64,000 nucleotides of DNA. Origin: Celerinatantimonas yamalensis (GTDB lineage Bacteria; Pseudomonadota; Gammaproteobacteria; Enterobacterales; Celerinatantimonadaceae). Positions 9,501 through 17,412 of this stretch are shown piece by piece. The DNA lies in contig NZ_JBEQCT010000002.1 in NCBI RefSeq assembly GCF_046054155.1, forward strand, positions 62,001 through 126,000, written 5' to 3'. The translations under genes were made by a program, and so were the position numbers. Positions within the stretch are counted from its first letter, which is position 1. Each line of letters opens with the position of its first letter. The notes under the pieces are model-generated. The model was not told the DNA's origin. It saw only the letters and a program-made list of their open reading frames with translations, and made no database searches.

Positions 9501-9665
9501 ATCCTGGTCGCTCATATCCCAGCCAGCATTACCAAATTTATCTTTGGCAACACCAGGATCGATTCGGTAGGTTACGCCAGAGGTATTAGGCTGCCCCGCA
9601 AAGCAGTCAACAACCGACTCTACGGCAACAGTTTGATAAGGCTGGACTTTGAACTTTAACTTCAT
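6588..9665 (-). CDS. Type III restriction-modification enzyme, Res (helicase/nuclease) subunit
   Basis: This 1025-residue protein has a superfamily 2 helicase core: Walker A ETGTGKT near residues 103-109, a DEPQ box at 229-232 in place of DEAD, and VGRGLRL as motif VI. A C-terminal PD-(D/E)xK nuclease follows, with Pro952-Asp953 and Glu971-Thr-Lys973. This is the standard Res layout: the subunit translocates along DNA from Mod-bound sites and cuts when two complexes meet. The start ATG follows AAGGAGG at ideal distance. It is the last gene of the operon, 9 nt after mod, and is followed by a strong terminator. It looks intact. Confidence 0.95.
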   Translation of the reverse strand: MKLKFKVQPYQTVAVESVVDCFAGQPNTSGVTYRIDPGVAKDKFGNAGWDMSDQDGFKNAELAVTESQLLQNIHGVQSRQNLPVSEALISNASSKINLDVEMETGTGKTYCYIKTIFEMNKRYGWSKYIIVVPSIAIREGVYKLLQITGEHFAQNYDGKKARFFIYNSKQLHQLESFSSDSGINVMVINIQAFNASGKDNRRIYEELDDFQSRRPIDVISANRPILILDEPQKMEGKKTLDALAKFKPLMVLRYSATHKTTHNKVHRLDALDAYNNKLVKKIAVRGISVKGLAGTTAYLYLDSIEISKKMPVARIEIEVKQQNGIKRIPKKVTKGNNLFDLSNGLDQYRDFVVTDVNAINDTVEFKNGHVLTAGDATGDVTEETIRRIQIRETIKAHLEKEKTLFSQGIKVLSLFFIDEVAKYRDYSQADEKGDYARVFEEEYSLLVQEYLDELSLLPSEQTDAYKAYLSAIEGSRTHNGYFSIDKKSNRLQNPGFKVRGEDAGLSDDVDAYDLILKDKEKLLSFEEPTRFIFSHSALREGWDNPNVFVMCMLKHSDNTISRRQEVGRGLRLAVNKHGDRQDHPATVHEINVLSVIASESYKDFVTNLQKEISESLSARPRKADEAYFTGKTITTADGPVEVTPVMAKQIYKYLLKNDYTNEADDSIAPSFHQAKASGQLAPMPAELEPYREQILTLIDGVYSEAQLPGVGDDRKPKNNPLNANFEKKEFQELWHKINRKAVYKVDFDSSELIKNCIRVLNKELKVTPLQYTIQDGVQLDGITDEQLKAGQSFKVKNTETETHQSSIHSAVRYDLVGKLAENCVLTRKTVAKILMGIEPIVFAQFKQNPEHFLTEASRLIKEQKASVIIEKLSYDPTNESYDVDIFTAEQKITDMTKAVSGVNKHIYDYVVVDSQGIERDFVTELDTSKEIVVYAKLPRGFLIPTPVGDYNPDWAISFKEGSVKHIYFIAETKGTMSSLELRGIEDRKIECARRFFEKINAEIMSENVKYDVVTSYSKLMEVVSG

Positions 9666-9674
9666 GATCCCTCC

Positions 9675-11681
9675 TTATATCGCTTTAACTTCAGTATGTG
9701 GCGACACTTGCTTGAAAATCTGCTCGGCATTAATTTTTACTGCATCAGACTCAAAGCCGTCATCACGGAACACTACGCGAAGTGGTTCTTTTGTGGCTAA
9801 CTCTTTAATCAAAGCTTCATTTATGCGCAGATCAAAACATGCCACCAGTGCATCATCATCAACAAAGAATACTGATTTACCTTGAATCATTTCTTTTCTA
9901 ATCGGCAAGGTTAAATCGACACCCCAATCCAGCAGTACTTGAAAGAGTAAATCTTCATCAGTGCGGTCTGATTTAATATTATCTACCAATAAGTCTAACG
10001 AACCCTGAGTAACTTGATCTGGAGAGTAGTAAACATCCGCCATGTTGGATGAATCTACTTTAAGCACCCTGAATCCTAGATCTAATTCTGGCTGATCTTT
10101 TAATTTTTCAATACAGATTCTAAGTCTCTGTTTTGATAGCTCTGCGACATTAGCCTGCAAACCATTTCGTTCACAAAATTCAATAGATTCCTTGTTATCT
10201 TTATTCTTAGTATTGAAGTTTTCCGGATATTGAACAAGTATAAATTTTCTTTTGCTATTATCGTCAATATTTGATTCCCAAACAGCTTGTGCTGTGCTGC
10301 CTGAGCCAGCAAAGAAGTCTAAAATGGTATCATCACCGCTAGTTACCATTTTAATGATTCTTTTCAATAGCTTTAATGGTTTTTTACCATTTTTAAATGA
10401 TACACCTCCTTCACCATCTAAACCTGTAGTCTTTATATCATGCCAAAAGTCCCCAGGATGTAATGTAAGGTTGTCATCTGCAAAAAGCATTTGTAATCTA
10501 GGTTTCGACGAATCTTTTGAATATCTACCACGAACAAAATAAATCTTGCCCGTAGAAGAAGATACAAAGAAATTTTCTTGGTTACATGAATTTTTCTTTT
10601 CATTTGCAAGCTTCAAAACTGTTGAAGATGTCGCACATTGACAGATCCGCCAAGAATTTTCAAAAAGCCAGCTTTCCTTTTTTTCACTGGTCACATTTAA
10701 CTCTTTGAGTTTTTCAGACACGGACTTGAGTTCGATCTTTTTTGCAATTTGATCTAAAGCTGGAATATCTGCTGCTGTTTCTCTTTCAGATTCTTCACTT
10801 ATTTTTTTCCGGTCATCCTTAGTTAAACCTTCAAGATAAATGTTATATTCAGAATCCCATTTATCCTTTGGAATATTTTCCAAATTCAAACCTCGAATTT
10901 GATTTTTAGAACAAATAACAATGTACTCTTTTAGTTTAGCTATAGATCCTGTTTTGATGACGCTGCCCATTTTCAACCCACTGGACTCGCTCATTTTGAC
11001 ACAAATAACTTTTCGGTTTTCCCAGCCAAACAGCTCATCAACTATCGACAACAAGTTAGAAAGTTCATTATCGTCTATAGAAATAGCTATAATCCCATCA
11101 TCTGACAGAAGATTTTTAGCTTTGATCAAACGAGGGTATATCATATTCAACCATTTCGTATGAAATTTACCATTTCCCTGTAGATTACTCGTTAATTTGT
11201 TACCCTCATCATCTATTTGCAAGTCATCTTTAAAAAATTCAGCTGAAGATAAAGAAAAATCATCGTTATATAATAAGTCTCCACCAGTGTTATAGGGCGG
11301 ATCAATATAAATAAGTTTTATTTTCCCAAGATACATTTCTTCTATTAACTTTAGTGCTGTAAGGTTGTTCCCTTCGATAAAGAGGTTTTGTGTATTCTCG
11401 TAGCTTACACTCTCACTTGTATTTGGCCTCAAAGTCTTGGTAATAGGTGAATTGGCTTTTAACAGTGACTTCCTCTTACCGGGCCAGTTCAGCTGATAAC
11501 GTTCTTGCGGGCCTTCTACGATTGAATTTGAGAGCTCTTGTTTAAGTTGGTCAAAGTCAATTGCTAGCTTTAGCTCTTTGTCAGCCCCTCTCGATTCCGT
11601 CACGCAGTTCGGAAATAACGCCTGAATTTTCTCTATGTTTTGCTGCGTCATATCGGGGCTGTGCATCTTTAATTTATCCAT
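9675..11681 (-). CDS. Type III DNA methyltransferase, Mod subunit (N6-adenine, beta class)
   Basis: This protein of about 668 residues methylates adenine at the recognition site and guides Res. The catalytic motif DPPYNTGGD (motif IV) is near residue 127, and the SAM-binding motif FAGSGSTAQAV is near residue 457. This order defines beta-class enzymes. The long region between them should hold the target recognition domain. I chose the ATG at 11679-11681 because AAGGTG precedes it; the Met 15 codons upstream has no ribosome site. No tandem repeats suggesting phase variation are visible. The res gene follows after 9 nt. The recognition sequence cannot be predicted from sequence. Confidence 0.94.
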   Translation of the reverse strand: MDKLKMHSPDMTQQNIEKIQALFPNCVTESRGADKELKLAIDFDQLKQELSNSIVEGPQERYQLNWPGKRKSLLKANSPITKTLRPNTSESVSYENTQNLFIEGNNLTALKLIEEMYLGKIKLIYIDPPYNTGGDLLYNDDFSLSSAEFFKDDLQIDDEGNKLTSNLQGNGKFHTKWLNMIYPRLIKAKNLLSDDGIIAISIDDNELSNLLSIVDELFGWENRKVICVKMSESSGLKMGSVIKTGSIAKLKEYIVICSKNQIRGLNLENIPKDKWDSEYNIYLEGLTKDDRKKISEESERETAADIPALDQIAKKIELKSVSEKLKELNVTSEKKESWLFENSWRICQCATSSTVLKLANEKKNSCNQENFFVSSSTGKIYFVRGRYSKDSSKPRLQMLFADDNLTLHPGDFWHDIKTTGLDGEGGVSFKNGKKPLKLLKRIIKMVTSGDDTILDFFAGSGSTAQAVWESNIDDNSKRKFILVQYPENFNTKNKDNKESIEFCERNGLQANVAELSKQRLRICIEKLKDQPELDLGFRVLKVDSSNMADVYYSPDQVTQGSLDLLVDNIKSDRTDEDLLFQVLLDWGVDLTLPIRKEMIQGKSVFFVDDDALVACFDLRINEALIKELATKEPLRVVFRDDGFESDAVKINAEQIFKQVSPHTEVKAI

Positions 11682-11762
11682 GTGTTCACCTTTTGCGTGA
11701 TGCCTTACATAAAAAGCATGTGGCACTGTTTATCTGATTAAAATTGTTACTCTGTGTATTCT

Positions 11763-12449
11763 TTATGCGAGCAACTTTTCAAGCTCGCACTTTAAATTTT
11801 TTAGCTGCTGATTGAGTTCAACCTTTCGGTTAAACTGTTTATCAGCATGAACCTTCTTCCTATACTGCGAGATTTGCTTTTCCAATGCCTGAATTACCAC
11901 CAAGCGTTCAATGGCCTCTTCAATACTCTCAGCGGTTCGTTTGGGTATGGGTAACAATCGAGTAAGAAGCTTTTGATACATCTCCTCCATATCGATTGCG
12001 GTAGGCAAACCCAAAACTTCTGAATTCACTGTTAATGCTTCACCGGAATTGAATATTTCTGAGCGTAAATAGTGGCTACAAACCCTTTTGGACTGATCAT
12101 TTTCTGCCTTACGCTTATAGCAAGCGGCATAGTGGCCTTGTTCACCACTAGCCCCCCATACCTCAAATAAAATGGGAAAAGGGATGGCCAAATCAATCGC
12201 TTTTAGTACGCTATCGTCTATCGAGTCACCTTTAAGCTTCACACTGAAAACCTGTATTTCACTGACCTCACTGGTTTGAGGAATATTCAGCGTGTTGGGC
12301 GATAGCTTGTAAGCCCAAAGGATTTGGTCTATTTGCTCTACAAAAAGTGACTTCAACCCAGCGCTTGCCGCGCTGTGTTCATATATTTTGCTCTTCGGTA
12401 CGACTCGACCGAATTTTGCATTGTCAGGAAATATCCAAGGTGAGTTCAT
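11763..12449 (-). CDS. DUF4391 domain protein of the restriction operon
   Basis: This 228-residue protein has a fold I recognise as DUF4391. Characteristic parts are ILWAYKLSPNTLNIP near the start, the central FPILFEVWGASGEQGHYAACYKR segment, and a C-terminal charged coiled coil (QKLLTRLLPIPKR..., QALEKQISQYRKKVHADKQFNRK). The function is unknown. It starts 3 nt after the SNF2 helicase stop, so the two are tightly coupled, and precedes mod by 81 nt. Family members often sit between such a helicase and a Mod/Res pair, which suggests a structural or adaptor role in the same defence system; this is inference. Confidence 0.8.
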   Translation of the reverse strand: MNSPWIFPDNAKFGRVVPKSKIYEHSAASAGLKSLFVEQIDQILWAYKLSPNTLNIPQTSEVSEIQVFSVKLKGDSIDDSVLKAIDLAIPFPILFEVWGASGEQGHYAACYKRKAENDQSKRVCSHYLRSEIFNSGEALTVNSEVLGLPTAIDMEEMYQKLLTRLLPIPKRTAESIEEAIERLVVIQALEKQISQYRKKVHADKQFNRKVELNQQLKNLKCELEKLLA

Positions 12450-12452
12450 AGA

Positions 12453-15400
12453 CTAGACAACCTCATCCTGAGCACTGTTTTCTATCAGCTGCTTTTGCTG
12501 GATCACAATAAATGCTAGCAATTCAAAGTCATCAAGACCGGCAAATGTATTCACTAAAGCAGAGGTAGCGCCACCGCTGAACAAACTATCAATATCTTTT
12601 TCTTCTTTAACTTCAACCATACTTTTTATGGCATCAGTCAGAAGGTGAGAGTAACGCTGCATATCTCGACCATCTTGTGTTAGGCGATTAAATAATGCAC
12701 AAATCTCACTGAGTGGCTCTGTTTGCCCTTTACAGCTACTCCGGATTAAATCTAATAGCCTCTTTACCTCAAAATGATTAGCGACGATGTCCCCCTCATT
12801 CGATACATAGACAAGGTAATAAGGGTGGAGTCTGTTTTGCAAATCTCTATCGATACTGTTATTAACGTTTTTCAGCGCAAACACCACGCCAGGCAATAAC
12901 CCTAGTTCTGGCTTAGCTTCAACCACCGCATGCATGCCGCTTGGTGCATTTCTTGGTTCACCGTAGAATTTCATTAAATTAAGCAGGTCCATTCGAAATT
13001 CGTTTAGACCTAGATCGGTGATAGAAACCCCCGTTTTTAAATCTTCAAGCTCAATGACTTCTTCTTGTAGTTTCTTTAACTGCTCTTTACGATACGACAC
13101 ATCGTTAGCTTGACTACTTAAGACGTTATCATCACCGGTCGCTGTCACATCAACAATCGTCATTCGACTTTCAACACGTTCTTTTAAGTTGATGTACTCA
13201 TCCAGCGATATGTCAGGCCAGTAGTTAACTAACTGAATACATTTATTCGGCGAGCCAATACGGTCAACACGCCCAAAGCGCTGAACAATCCGAACTGGAT
13301 TCCAGTGAATATCAAAGTTAATTAAGTAATCGCAGTCCTGTAAGTTCTGTCCTTCAGAGATACAGTCTGTAGCAATCAACAAATCGATTTCAGCTGGTTC
13401 GTCAGGTAATACACTGGCTTTCGATTTAGAAACTGGAGAAAACAAGGTGAGCACTTCTTGTGTATCGTAACCTTTTCGTCCGGTTTTTAAGGTTGTCTTC
13501 GGTAAACTGGCACCACCAGTGATCATCGCAGTATGTATTCTATGCTCGCTTAACATTACAGGTGACAACTGCTCGTACAGATATTGAGCAGTATCAGCAA
13601 ACGCCGTGAACACGATGATTTTCCTGTTTCCAGGATTTATTGGATTATTTATTTTTGCAGCAATATGTGATTTTAGATGCTGCAACTTAGCATCTTCTTC
13701 TGGCTTAATTTTGCTAACAGAATCTAGTAACCCTTTGATCAGCTCCAAATCGCCATCTAAATCTTGCTGCCAGGATGGAAGATCCATATCCATCAGCTTT
13801 ATTTTGATCTTGTTGCCGATTTCCATATCGTGATAAGAAGGCATATCGTCTTCATCTGCTTCAATAGACTCAAGCGCTTCAACGAGACTGCTCACTTCGG
13901 TTTGCCCATCTCGCTTATAAAATTCGTCGATAATGCCAAGAACACGAACATGGTTATCATGAAGGGATTGCAAGGTGCTTCTAAACGAGTATACGGAGCT
14001 CTCAAGGCGCTTTAGAAGGTTCGTTGTCATCAATGCAACCAAGCTTTTTTCACGGTCGCTTTGTTTTAACTTACCTTTTCCGCCTTCAACTTGCGTGTCA
14101 TACATCTCCTCGTATTTCTTCAATCTACTCGGTAGGATATAACTCACTGGCGCATAGACAGAAAGCTTGAGTAGCTTAAGCTGTTCAAAGATCTCATTTA
14201 GGCTAACTACATCCGAACGAGTAGTAAGCGGACAATGAAACGAGATTGGCTTTTTACGTTCAGGGAAATGGCCAATATCTGTCGTATCGTAGAATGTTGT
14301 GATGTGCTTTCGTGAGCGAGCGATAGTGACGCTATCAAGCAGTTCAAAAAAGTCAAAGTCTAAGGCATCAAGTATGGCTTTTGCTGTTCGCGTCTCTGGG
14401 TCTAGTTTTGACCAAGCGTTAAATGCAGCTTGTGCTTGATTGAATATCTGCTCTACGCTTTTTGTTGTTTTAAGGTGCTTTGTGAGATTGCTCGACTCAC
14501 CTTCATAAGCTAGCGCAAGCTGGTTTCTCAGGTCAGTAAATCTATTATTTACCGGTGTCGCTGATAGCATCAGGACTTTGGTTTTTACGCCAGCGCGAAT
14601 AACTTTATTCATCAGTTTCTGATATCGAGTTTCTCGATCTTTCACTGCATCGTTATTTCTAAAGTTATGAGACTCATCAATGACTACAAGGTCATAGTTA
14701 CCCCAGTTGATTCTATTCAACGGAGTACCAAAGGATTCGCCAGAGGTTCGGCTCAAATCCGTGTGACACAAAACATCGTAGCTAAAACGATCTTTAGCAA
14801 AGATATTTGTCTTTAAGTTTCGATTAAAGTTGAGCCAGTTATCCGCCAATTTTTTCGGACACAGGAGAAGTACGGACTTGTTCCTGAGCTCGTAATATTT
14901 GATGACAGCTAACGCTGTAAATGTTTTACCAAGACCAACACTATCAGCCAGAATACAGCCGTTATAAGTCTCTAACTTATTGATGATCCCAGTCGCTGCA
15001 TCTTTTTGATAATTAAATAATTTATTCCAAATCAAGGTATCCTGATAACCGGTTCGATCATTTGGTAATACATCCTCTGTAATATCATCAAGAAATTCAT
15101 TAAAAATGTTATACAAAATAATGAAATAGACTTTTTCAGGCGAGTTATCCTGGTATACAGACTCTATATGCTCGCAAATTGTTTTAGTAACATCTTGAAG
15201 CTTCGCAGGGTCTTTCCAAATTTGGTCGAATAACTGTAAGTACTGCGCTGTGAAATTTGGCTCATCGATTTTTTGCACAAAATTCGAAATAGCATTACCT
15301 CGCTGATACCCTAGATCAACCGCCGTAAAACCGCTAACCGGAGCAAAAACTGCACTCATTGTCTCTGTTTGCTGTCTAGGTGCTTCCGTCACAACAAACG

Positions 15401-15785
15401 ATTGCATTGGAGAATCAGTTTTGTTTGATTTGAATGTCGCTTTCTTTCTGATCCAGTTTGCACACTCTTTAGCGATTGCTTTTTGAGTGAGCTTGTTCTT
15501 TAGCTGTATTTCAAAGTCAGTTCCGTAAAGGCTGCGTTCACGCCCAGCTTTGGGGATAAAGAACTCTCGTTTTTCTTTTTTGAATTTATCGGTAACTTCA
15601 TCTGCGACAAAAGTAGGTGATGTGAAGATGAACTCAAGTGAGTCTATCTTCGCTAACTCCTTTTTGAGAGCCTCATACGCATAAATAGAAAAGCAAGACG
15701 CTGCAATCTTTAACTTTGTATTCGGTGTCAACGTCTGTTGAAGCTCGTCACCTAATAGGTTGTTAAGGTTATCGATTATTTTCAT
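12453..15785 (-). CDS. SNF2/DEAD-type helicase of the defence cassette
   Basis: This protein has about 1110 residues. The first 120 or so (LKIAASCFSIYAYEALKKEL, FIPKAGRERSLYGTDFE) resemble the phospholipase-D-like N-terminus of defence helicases, but no HKD catalytic motif is visible. The SF2 core has Walker A SVGLGKT near 283-289, a DESH box near 371, motif III SATPVNN, and a C-terminal lobe ending NPVRIVQRFGRVDRIGS, the SNF2/RapA-like motif VI. The ATG at 15783-15785 is preferred over an upstream TTG. It lies 37 nt after the WYL regulator and 3 nt before the DUF4391 gene. It probably remodels or translocates on DNA alongside Mod and Res. Confidence 0.88.
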   Translation of the reverse strand: MKIIDNLNNLLGDELQQTLTPNTKLKIAASCFSIYAYEALKKELAKIDSLEFIFTSPTFVADEVTDKFKKEKREFFIPKAGRERSLYGTDFEIQLKNKLTQKAIAKECANWIRKKATFKSNKTDSPMQSFVVTEAPRQQTETMSAVFAPVSGFTAVDLGYQRGNAISNFVQKIDEPNFTAQYLQLFDQIWKDPAKLQDVTKTICEHIESVYQDNSPEKVYFIILYNIFNEFLDDITEDVLPNDRTGYQDTLIWNKLFNYQKDAATGIINKLETYNGCILADSVGLGKTFTALAVIKYYELRNKSVLLLCPKKLADNWLNFNRNLKTNIFAKDRFSYDVLCHTDLSRTSGESFGTPLNRINWGNYDLVVIDESHNFRNNDAVKDRETRYQKLMNKVIRAGVKTKVLMLSATPVNNRFTDLRNQLALAYEGESSNLTKHLKTTKSVEQIFNQAQAAFNAWSKLDPETRTAKAILDALDFDFFELLDSVTIARSRKHITTFYDTTDIGHFPERKKPISFHCPLTTRSDVVSLNEIFEQLKLLKLSVYAPVSYILPSRLKKYEEMYDTQVEGGKGKLKQSDREKSLVALMTTNLLKRLESSVYSFRSTLQSLHDNHVRVLGIIDEFYKRDGQTEVSSLVEALESIEADEDDMPSYHDMEIGNKIKIKLMDMDLPSWQQDLDGDLELIKGLLDSVSKIKPEEDAKLQHLKSHIAAKINNPINPGNRKIIVFTAFADTAQYLYEQLSPVMLSEHRIHTAMITGGASLPKTTLKTGRKGYDTQEVLTLFSPVSKSKASVLPDEPAEIDLLIATDCISEGQNLQDCDYLINFDIHWNPVRIVQRFGRVDRIGSPNKCIQLVNYWPDISLDEYINLKERVESRMTIVDVTATGDDNVLSSQANDVSYRKEQLKKLQEEVIELEDLKTGVSITDLGLNEFRMDLLNLMKFYGEPRNAPSGMHAVVEAKPELGLLPGVVFALKNVNNSIDRDLQNRLHPYYLVYVSNEGDIVANHFEVKRLLDLIRSSCKGQTEPLSEICALFNRLTQDGRDMQRYSHLLTDAIKSMVEVKEEKDIDSLFSGGATSALVNTFAGLDDFELLAFIVIQQKQLIENSAQDEVV

Positions 15786-15822
15786 CAAAATTTATTCCCT
15801 GCGCCAAGTTCGTTTTTGTGCA

Positions 15823-16758
15823 TTAGTTACTAAATTCTTTTTCAATCCCTGGAGCTAGCATGATGTTTTTAACTCCATAAAGTGTTGCTCTGTTTTTTAA
15901 ATGCAATTGAGCTCCACCATCTTTGAGTGTGCCGTTGGTAGAACAATCCACATTCCATTGTCTGAGTAAATAGCCTGCCGTTGCCGCTCTAATCTCAATC
16001 TTTAAAACGCCACCCGTCATGCCATAGTCCAGTTCAATCGCTTCGCTGTGCTTAATACGTGGGTGCGGCACTAACTCTAACTCAACAAATCTGTTCCATT
16101 GCCGGTCTTGGGCTTCAAGTTCAGCCTCAGACAGCGTCGAATCCTCAAGCACGACCGCTGCTTTAATTCTGGTCAGTACAAAGTCACGGAATTCACCATG
16201 CTTGCGGTCAAAACCACGAACATGCCAACGCAGACCATTGTCCACCAGCGTATGCGGCACAATTTCACGCGTAGTTTCACCACTCGATAACGACACATAG
16301 ATGATGCTCAAGACTTTGCCTTTGTGTATGGCCTCGGTGACTTTCGCCACTATCGATAGACTCGGCTTGTTAAGGTGATAAGGCGCTTCACAAGCCAGAG
16401 GCGCTTTTACCTTTCCAGTGAAGCCATCGCCGTACCCTTGGCTAATTGTCGCAAGCGTTCTCACAACGTCATAGTCGAACAAGGACTCAAAAGCTTCACC
16501 ACGCTTATGTAACTTGAGCTTTTGGTCATATTCAATATTGCCTGGAGCAAGCTCTCTGTACATTGTGAAGTCTTTCGTTGCCTGTGCGGCGGCTATGCTG
16601 AAGCGATCGACTAAATCCGCCCGTACCGCTTCTCCTTTAAACAATAAGGTGAAATCAATGTGGGCAATGCGATCCCTGGTTGCTTGTGGTAACTGCGCTA
16701 TCTGCGAAAGCCTATCTGGCTTCGCCACTACCGTTTGTTTCAGAGCATCATTTGTCAT
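15823..16758 (-). CDS. WYL-domain transcriptional regulator (BrxR/CapW-like)
   Basis: This 311-residue protein has an N-terminal winged-helix region (residues about 15-120, with LFKGEAVRADLVDRFSIAAAQATKDFTMYREL), a WYL domain in the middle (GKVLSIIYVSLSSGETTREIVPHTLVDNGLRWHVRGFD), and a C-terminal extension. This layout is that of BrxR/CapW regulators, dimeric repressors that control defence operons and may sense nucleic acids through the WYL pocket. It is the first gene of the restriction operon, so autoregulation of the cassette is likely. The operator was not identified. Confidence 0.85.
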   Translation of the reverse strand: MTNDALKQTVVAKPDRLSQIAQLPQATRDRIAHIDFTLLFKGEAVRADLVDRFSIAAAQATKDFTMYRELAPGNIEYDQKLKLHKRGEAFESLFDYDVVRTLATISQGYGDGFTGKVKAPLACEAPYHLNKPSLSIVAKVTEAIHKGKVLSIIYVSLSSGETTREIVPHTLVDNGLRWHVRGFDRKHGEFRDFVLTRIKAAVVLEDSTLSEAELEAQDRQWNRFVELELVPHPRIKHSEAIELDYGMTGGVLKIEIRAATAGYLLRQWNVDCSTNGTLKDGGAQLHLKNRATLYGVKNIMLAPGIEKEFSN

Positions 16759-16970
16759 GCGTCTTAGATACCTATGTCGCGCTTAAACCGTGTTTCAATA
16801 AATGCCCGTCCTAGGGTTAGCCAAAAGACCATCCTCATCCCCTAGTGCTGATTGCACACTTACTACGCACTAACGTAATCAAATTTATTAGGTTATATCC
16901 TACCAGATGATTCTCATTTTAAAAGCCAAATATCTAGGCAGTGCATTGTGCACTGCCTCTGACTAGTTGG
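16759..16970. other. Promoter region of the defence operon
   Basis: This 212-nt stretch separates the WYL gene start from the alpA stop and should carry the minus-strand promoter and WYL operator. I see no clear promoter hexamers. The only strong structure is the palindrome at 16936-16958. Confidence 0.5.
16936..16958 (-). terminator. Palindrome downstream of alpA
   Basis: AGGCAGTGCA and TGCACTGCCT form a perfect 10-bp stem with a 3-nt loop, starting 12 nt after the alpA stop codon on the minus strand. The following AGATATTT is a poor U-tract, so it could also be an operator for the WYL protein. Confidence 0.5.
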
Positions 16971-17159
16971 TTACATGGCAACCACTCTGTTTTGCAAACG
17001 TTCTTCCATCCATTCATCCACTTCACTCTCCATCCAAGCCACCGCTCTATCACCCAAACTCACCGACTGCGGAAACTCTCCGTCATTCATTTTACGGTAA
17101 ATAGCTGAACGGCTCAGTGCTGTCTTTTCCATTACTTCTTTTAGCTTTAAAAATCTCAT
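16971..17159 (-). CDS. AlpA-family regulator (MerR-like winged helix)
   Basis: This 62-residue DNA-binding protein has the AlpA signature: LKLKEVMEKTALSRSAIYRKMNDGEFPQSVSLG followed by AVAWMESEVDEWMEER. AlpA proteins are small activators found in P4-like islands and prophages, often acting on excision genes. The ATG at 17157-17159 has AGGAG seven nt upstream; an upstream in-frame Met has no ribosome site. It supports the reading of this region as an integrase-borne island. Confidence 0.9.
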   Translation of the reverse strand: MRFLKLKEVMEKTALSRSAIYRKMNDGEFPQSVSLGDRAVAWMESEVDEWMEERLQNRVVAM

Positions 17160-17226
17160 GGGACGTTCTCCTATGTCTGTGGTCCTCATGGGATAAAGCG
17201 CTGACGTAAAAAAAGACGGTGATGTG

Positions 17227-17252
17227 TTAAGCCTTGGCGCGACAAGGCTTAA
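17227..17252. repeat. Perfect inverted repeat upstream of alpA
   Basis: TTAAGCCTTG and CAAGGCTTAA form a 10-bp stem with a 6-nt loop (GCGCGA), followed on the plus strand by TCAAAAAAA. It lies about 70 nt before the alpA start. It could be an operator, or a terminator read on the minus strand. Confidence 0.5.
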
Positions 17253-17284
17253 TCAAAAAAATCTCAGGCATATGTCATTAACGT

Positions 17285-17412
17285 GTTGTAATGGTCTAAT
17301 GAAACTGGACAGGTTTATAGCGTAAAATGAGCTAAACCGAAAAGGTATCAAAATGACCAGAAAATCAAAAGTCACACTCAGTGCACAGCAGAAACTTGAA
17401 TATGCCAAATTA
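17285..17412 (+). mobile_element. Truncated IS3-family element fused to the CRISPR array
   Basis: A reading frame opens at ATG 17353 with MTRKSKVTLSAQQKLEYAKL, the conserved N-terminus of an IS3-family OrfA transposase. The preceding stretch (TGGTCTAATGAAACTGGACA at about 17292) looks like the element's left end. After 20 codons the transposase stops matching and runs into a CRISPR repeat. Only about 120 bp of the element is left. The exact left boundary is uncertain. Confidence 0.8.

Noticed and set aside
15911..15930. AGCTCCACCA followed by CTTTGA, similar to the end of ssrA; possible attR
   Set aside because: Only 10 contiguous bases match and it lies inside the coding sequence of the intact WYL gene, so it is most likely chance.
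6588..16758. DISARM or BREX system
   Set aside because: A helicase, methylase and WYL regulator are present, but DUF1998 (DrmB), PglZ, BrxC and BrxL-type proteins are not; type III Mod/Res motifs explain the core.
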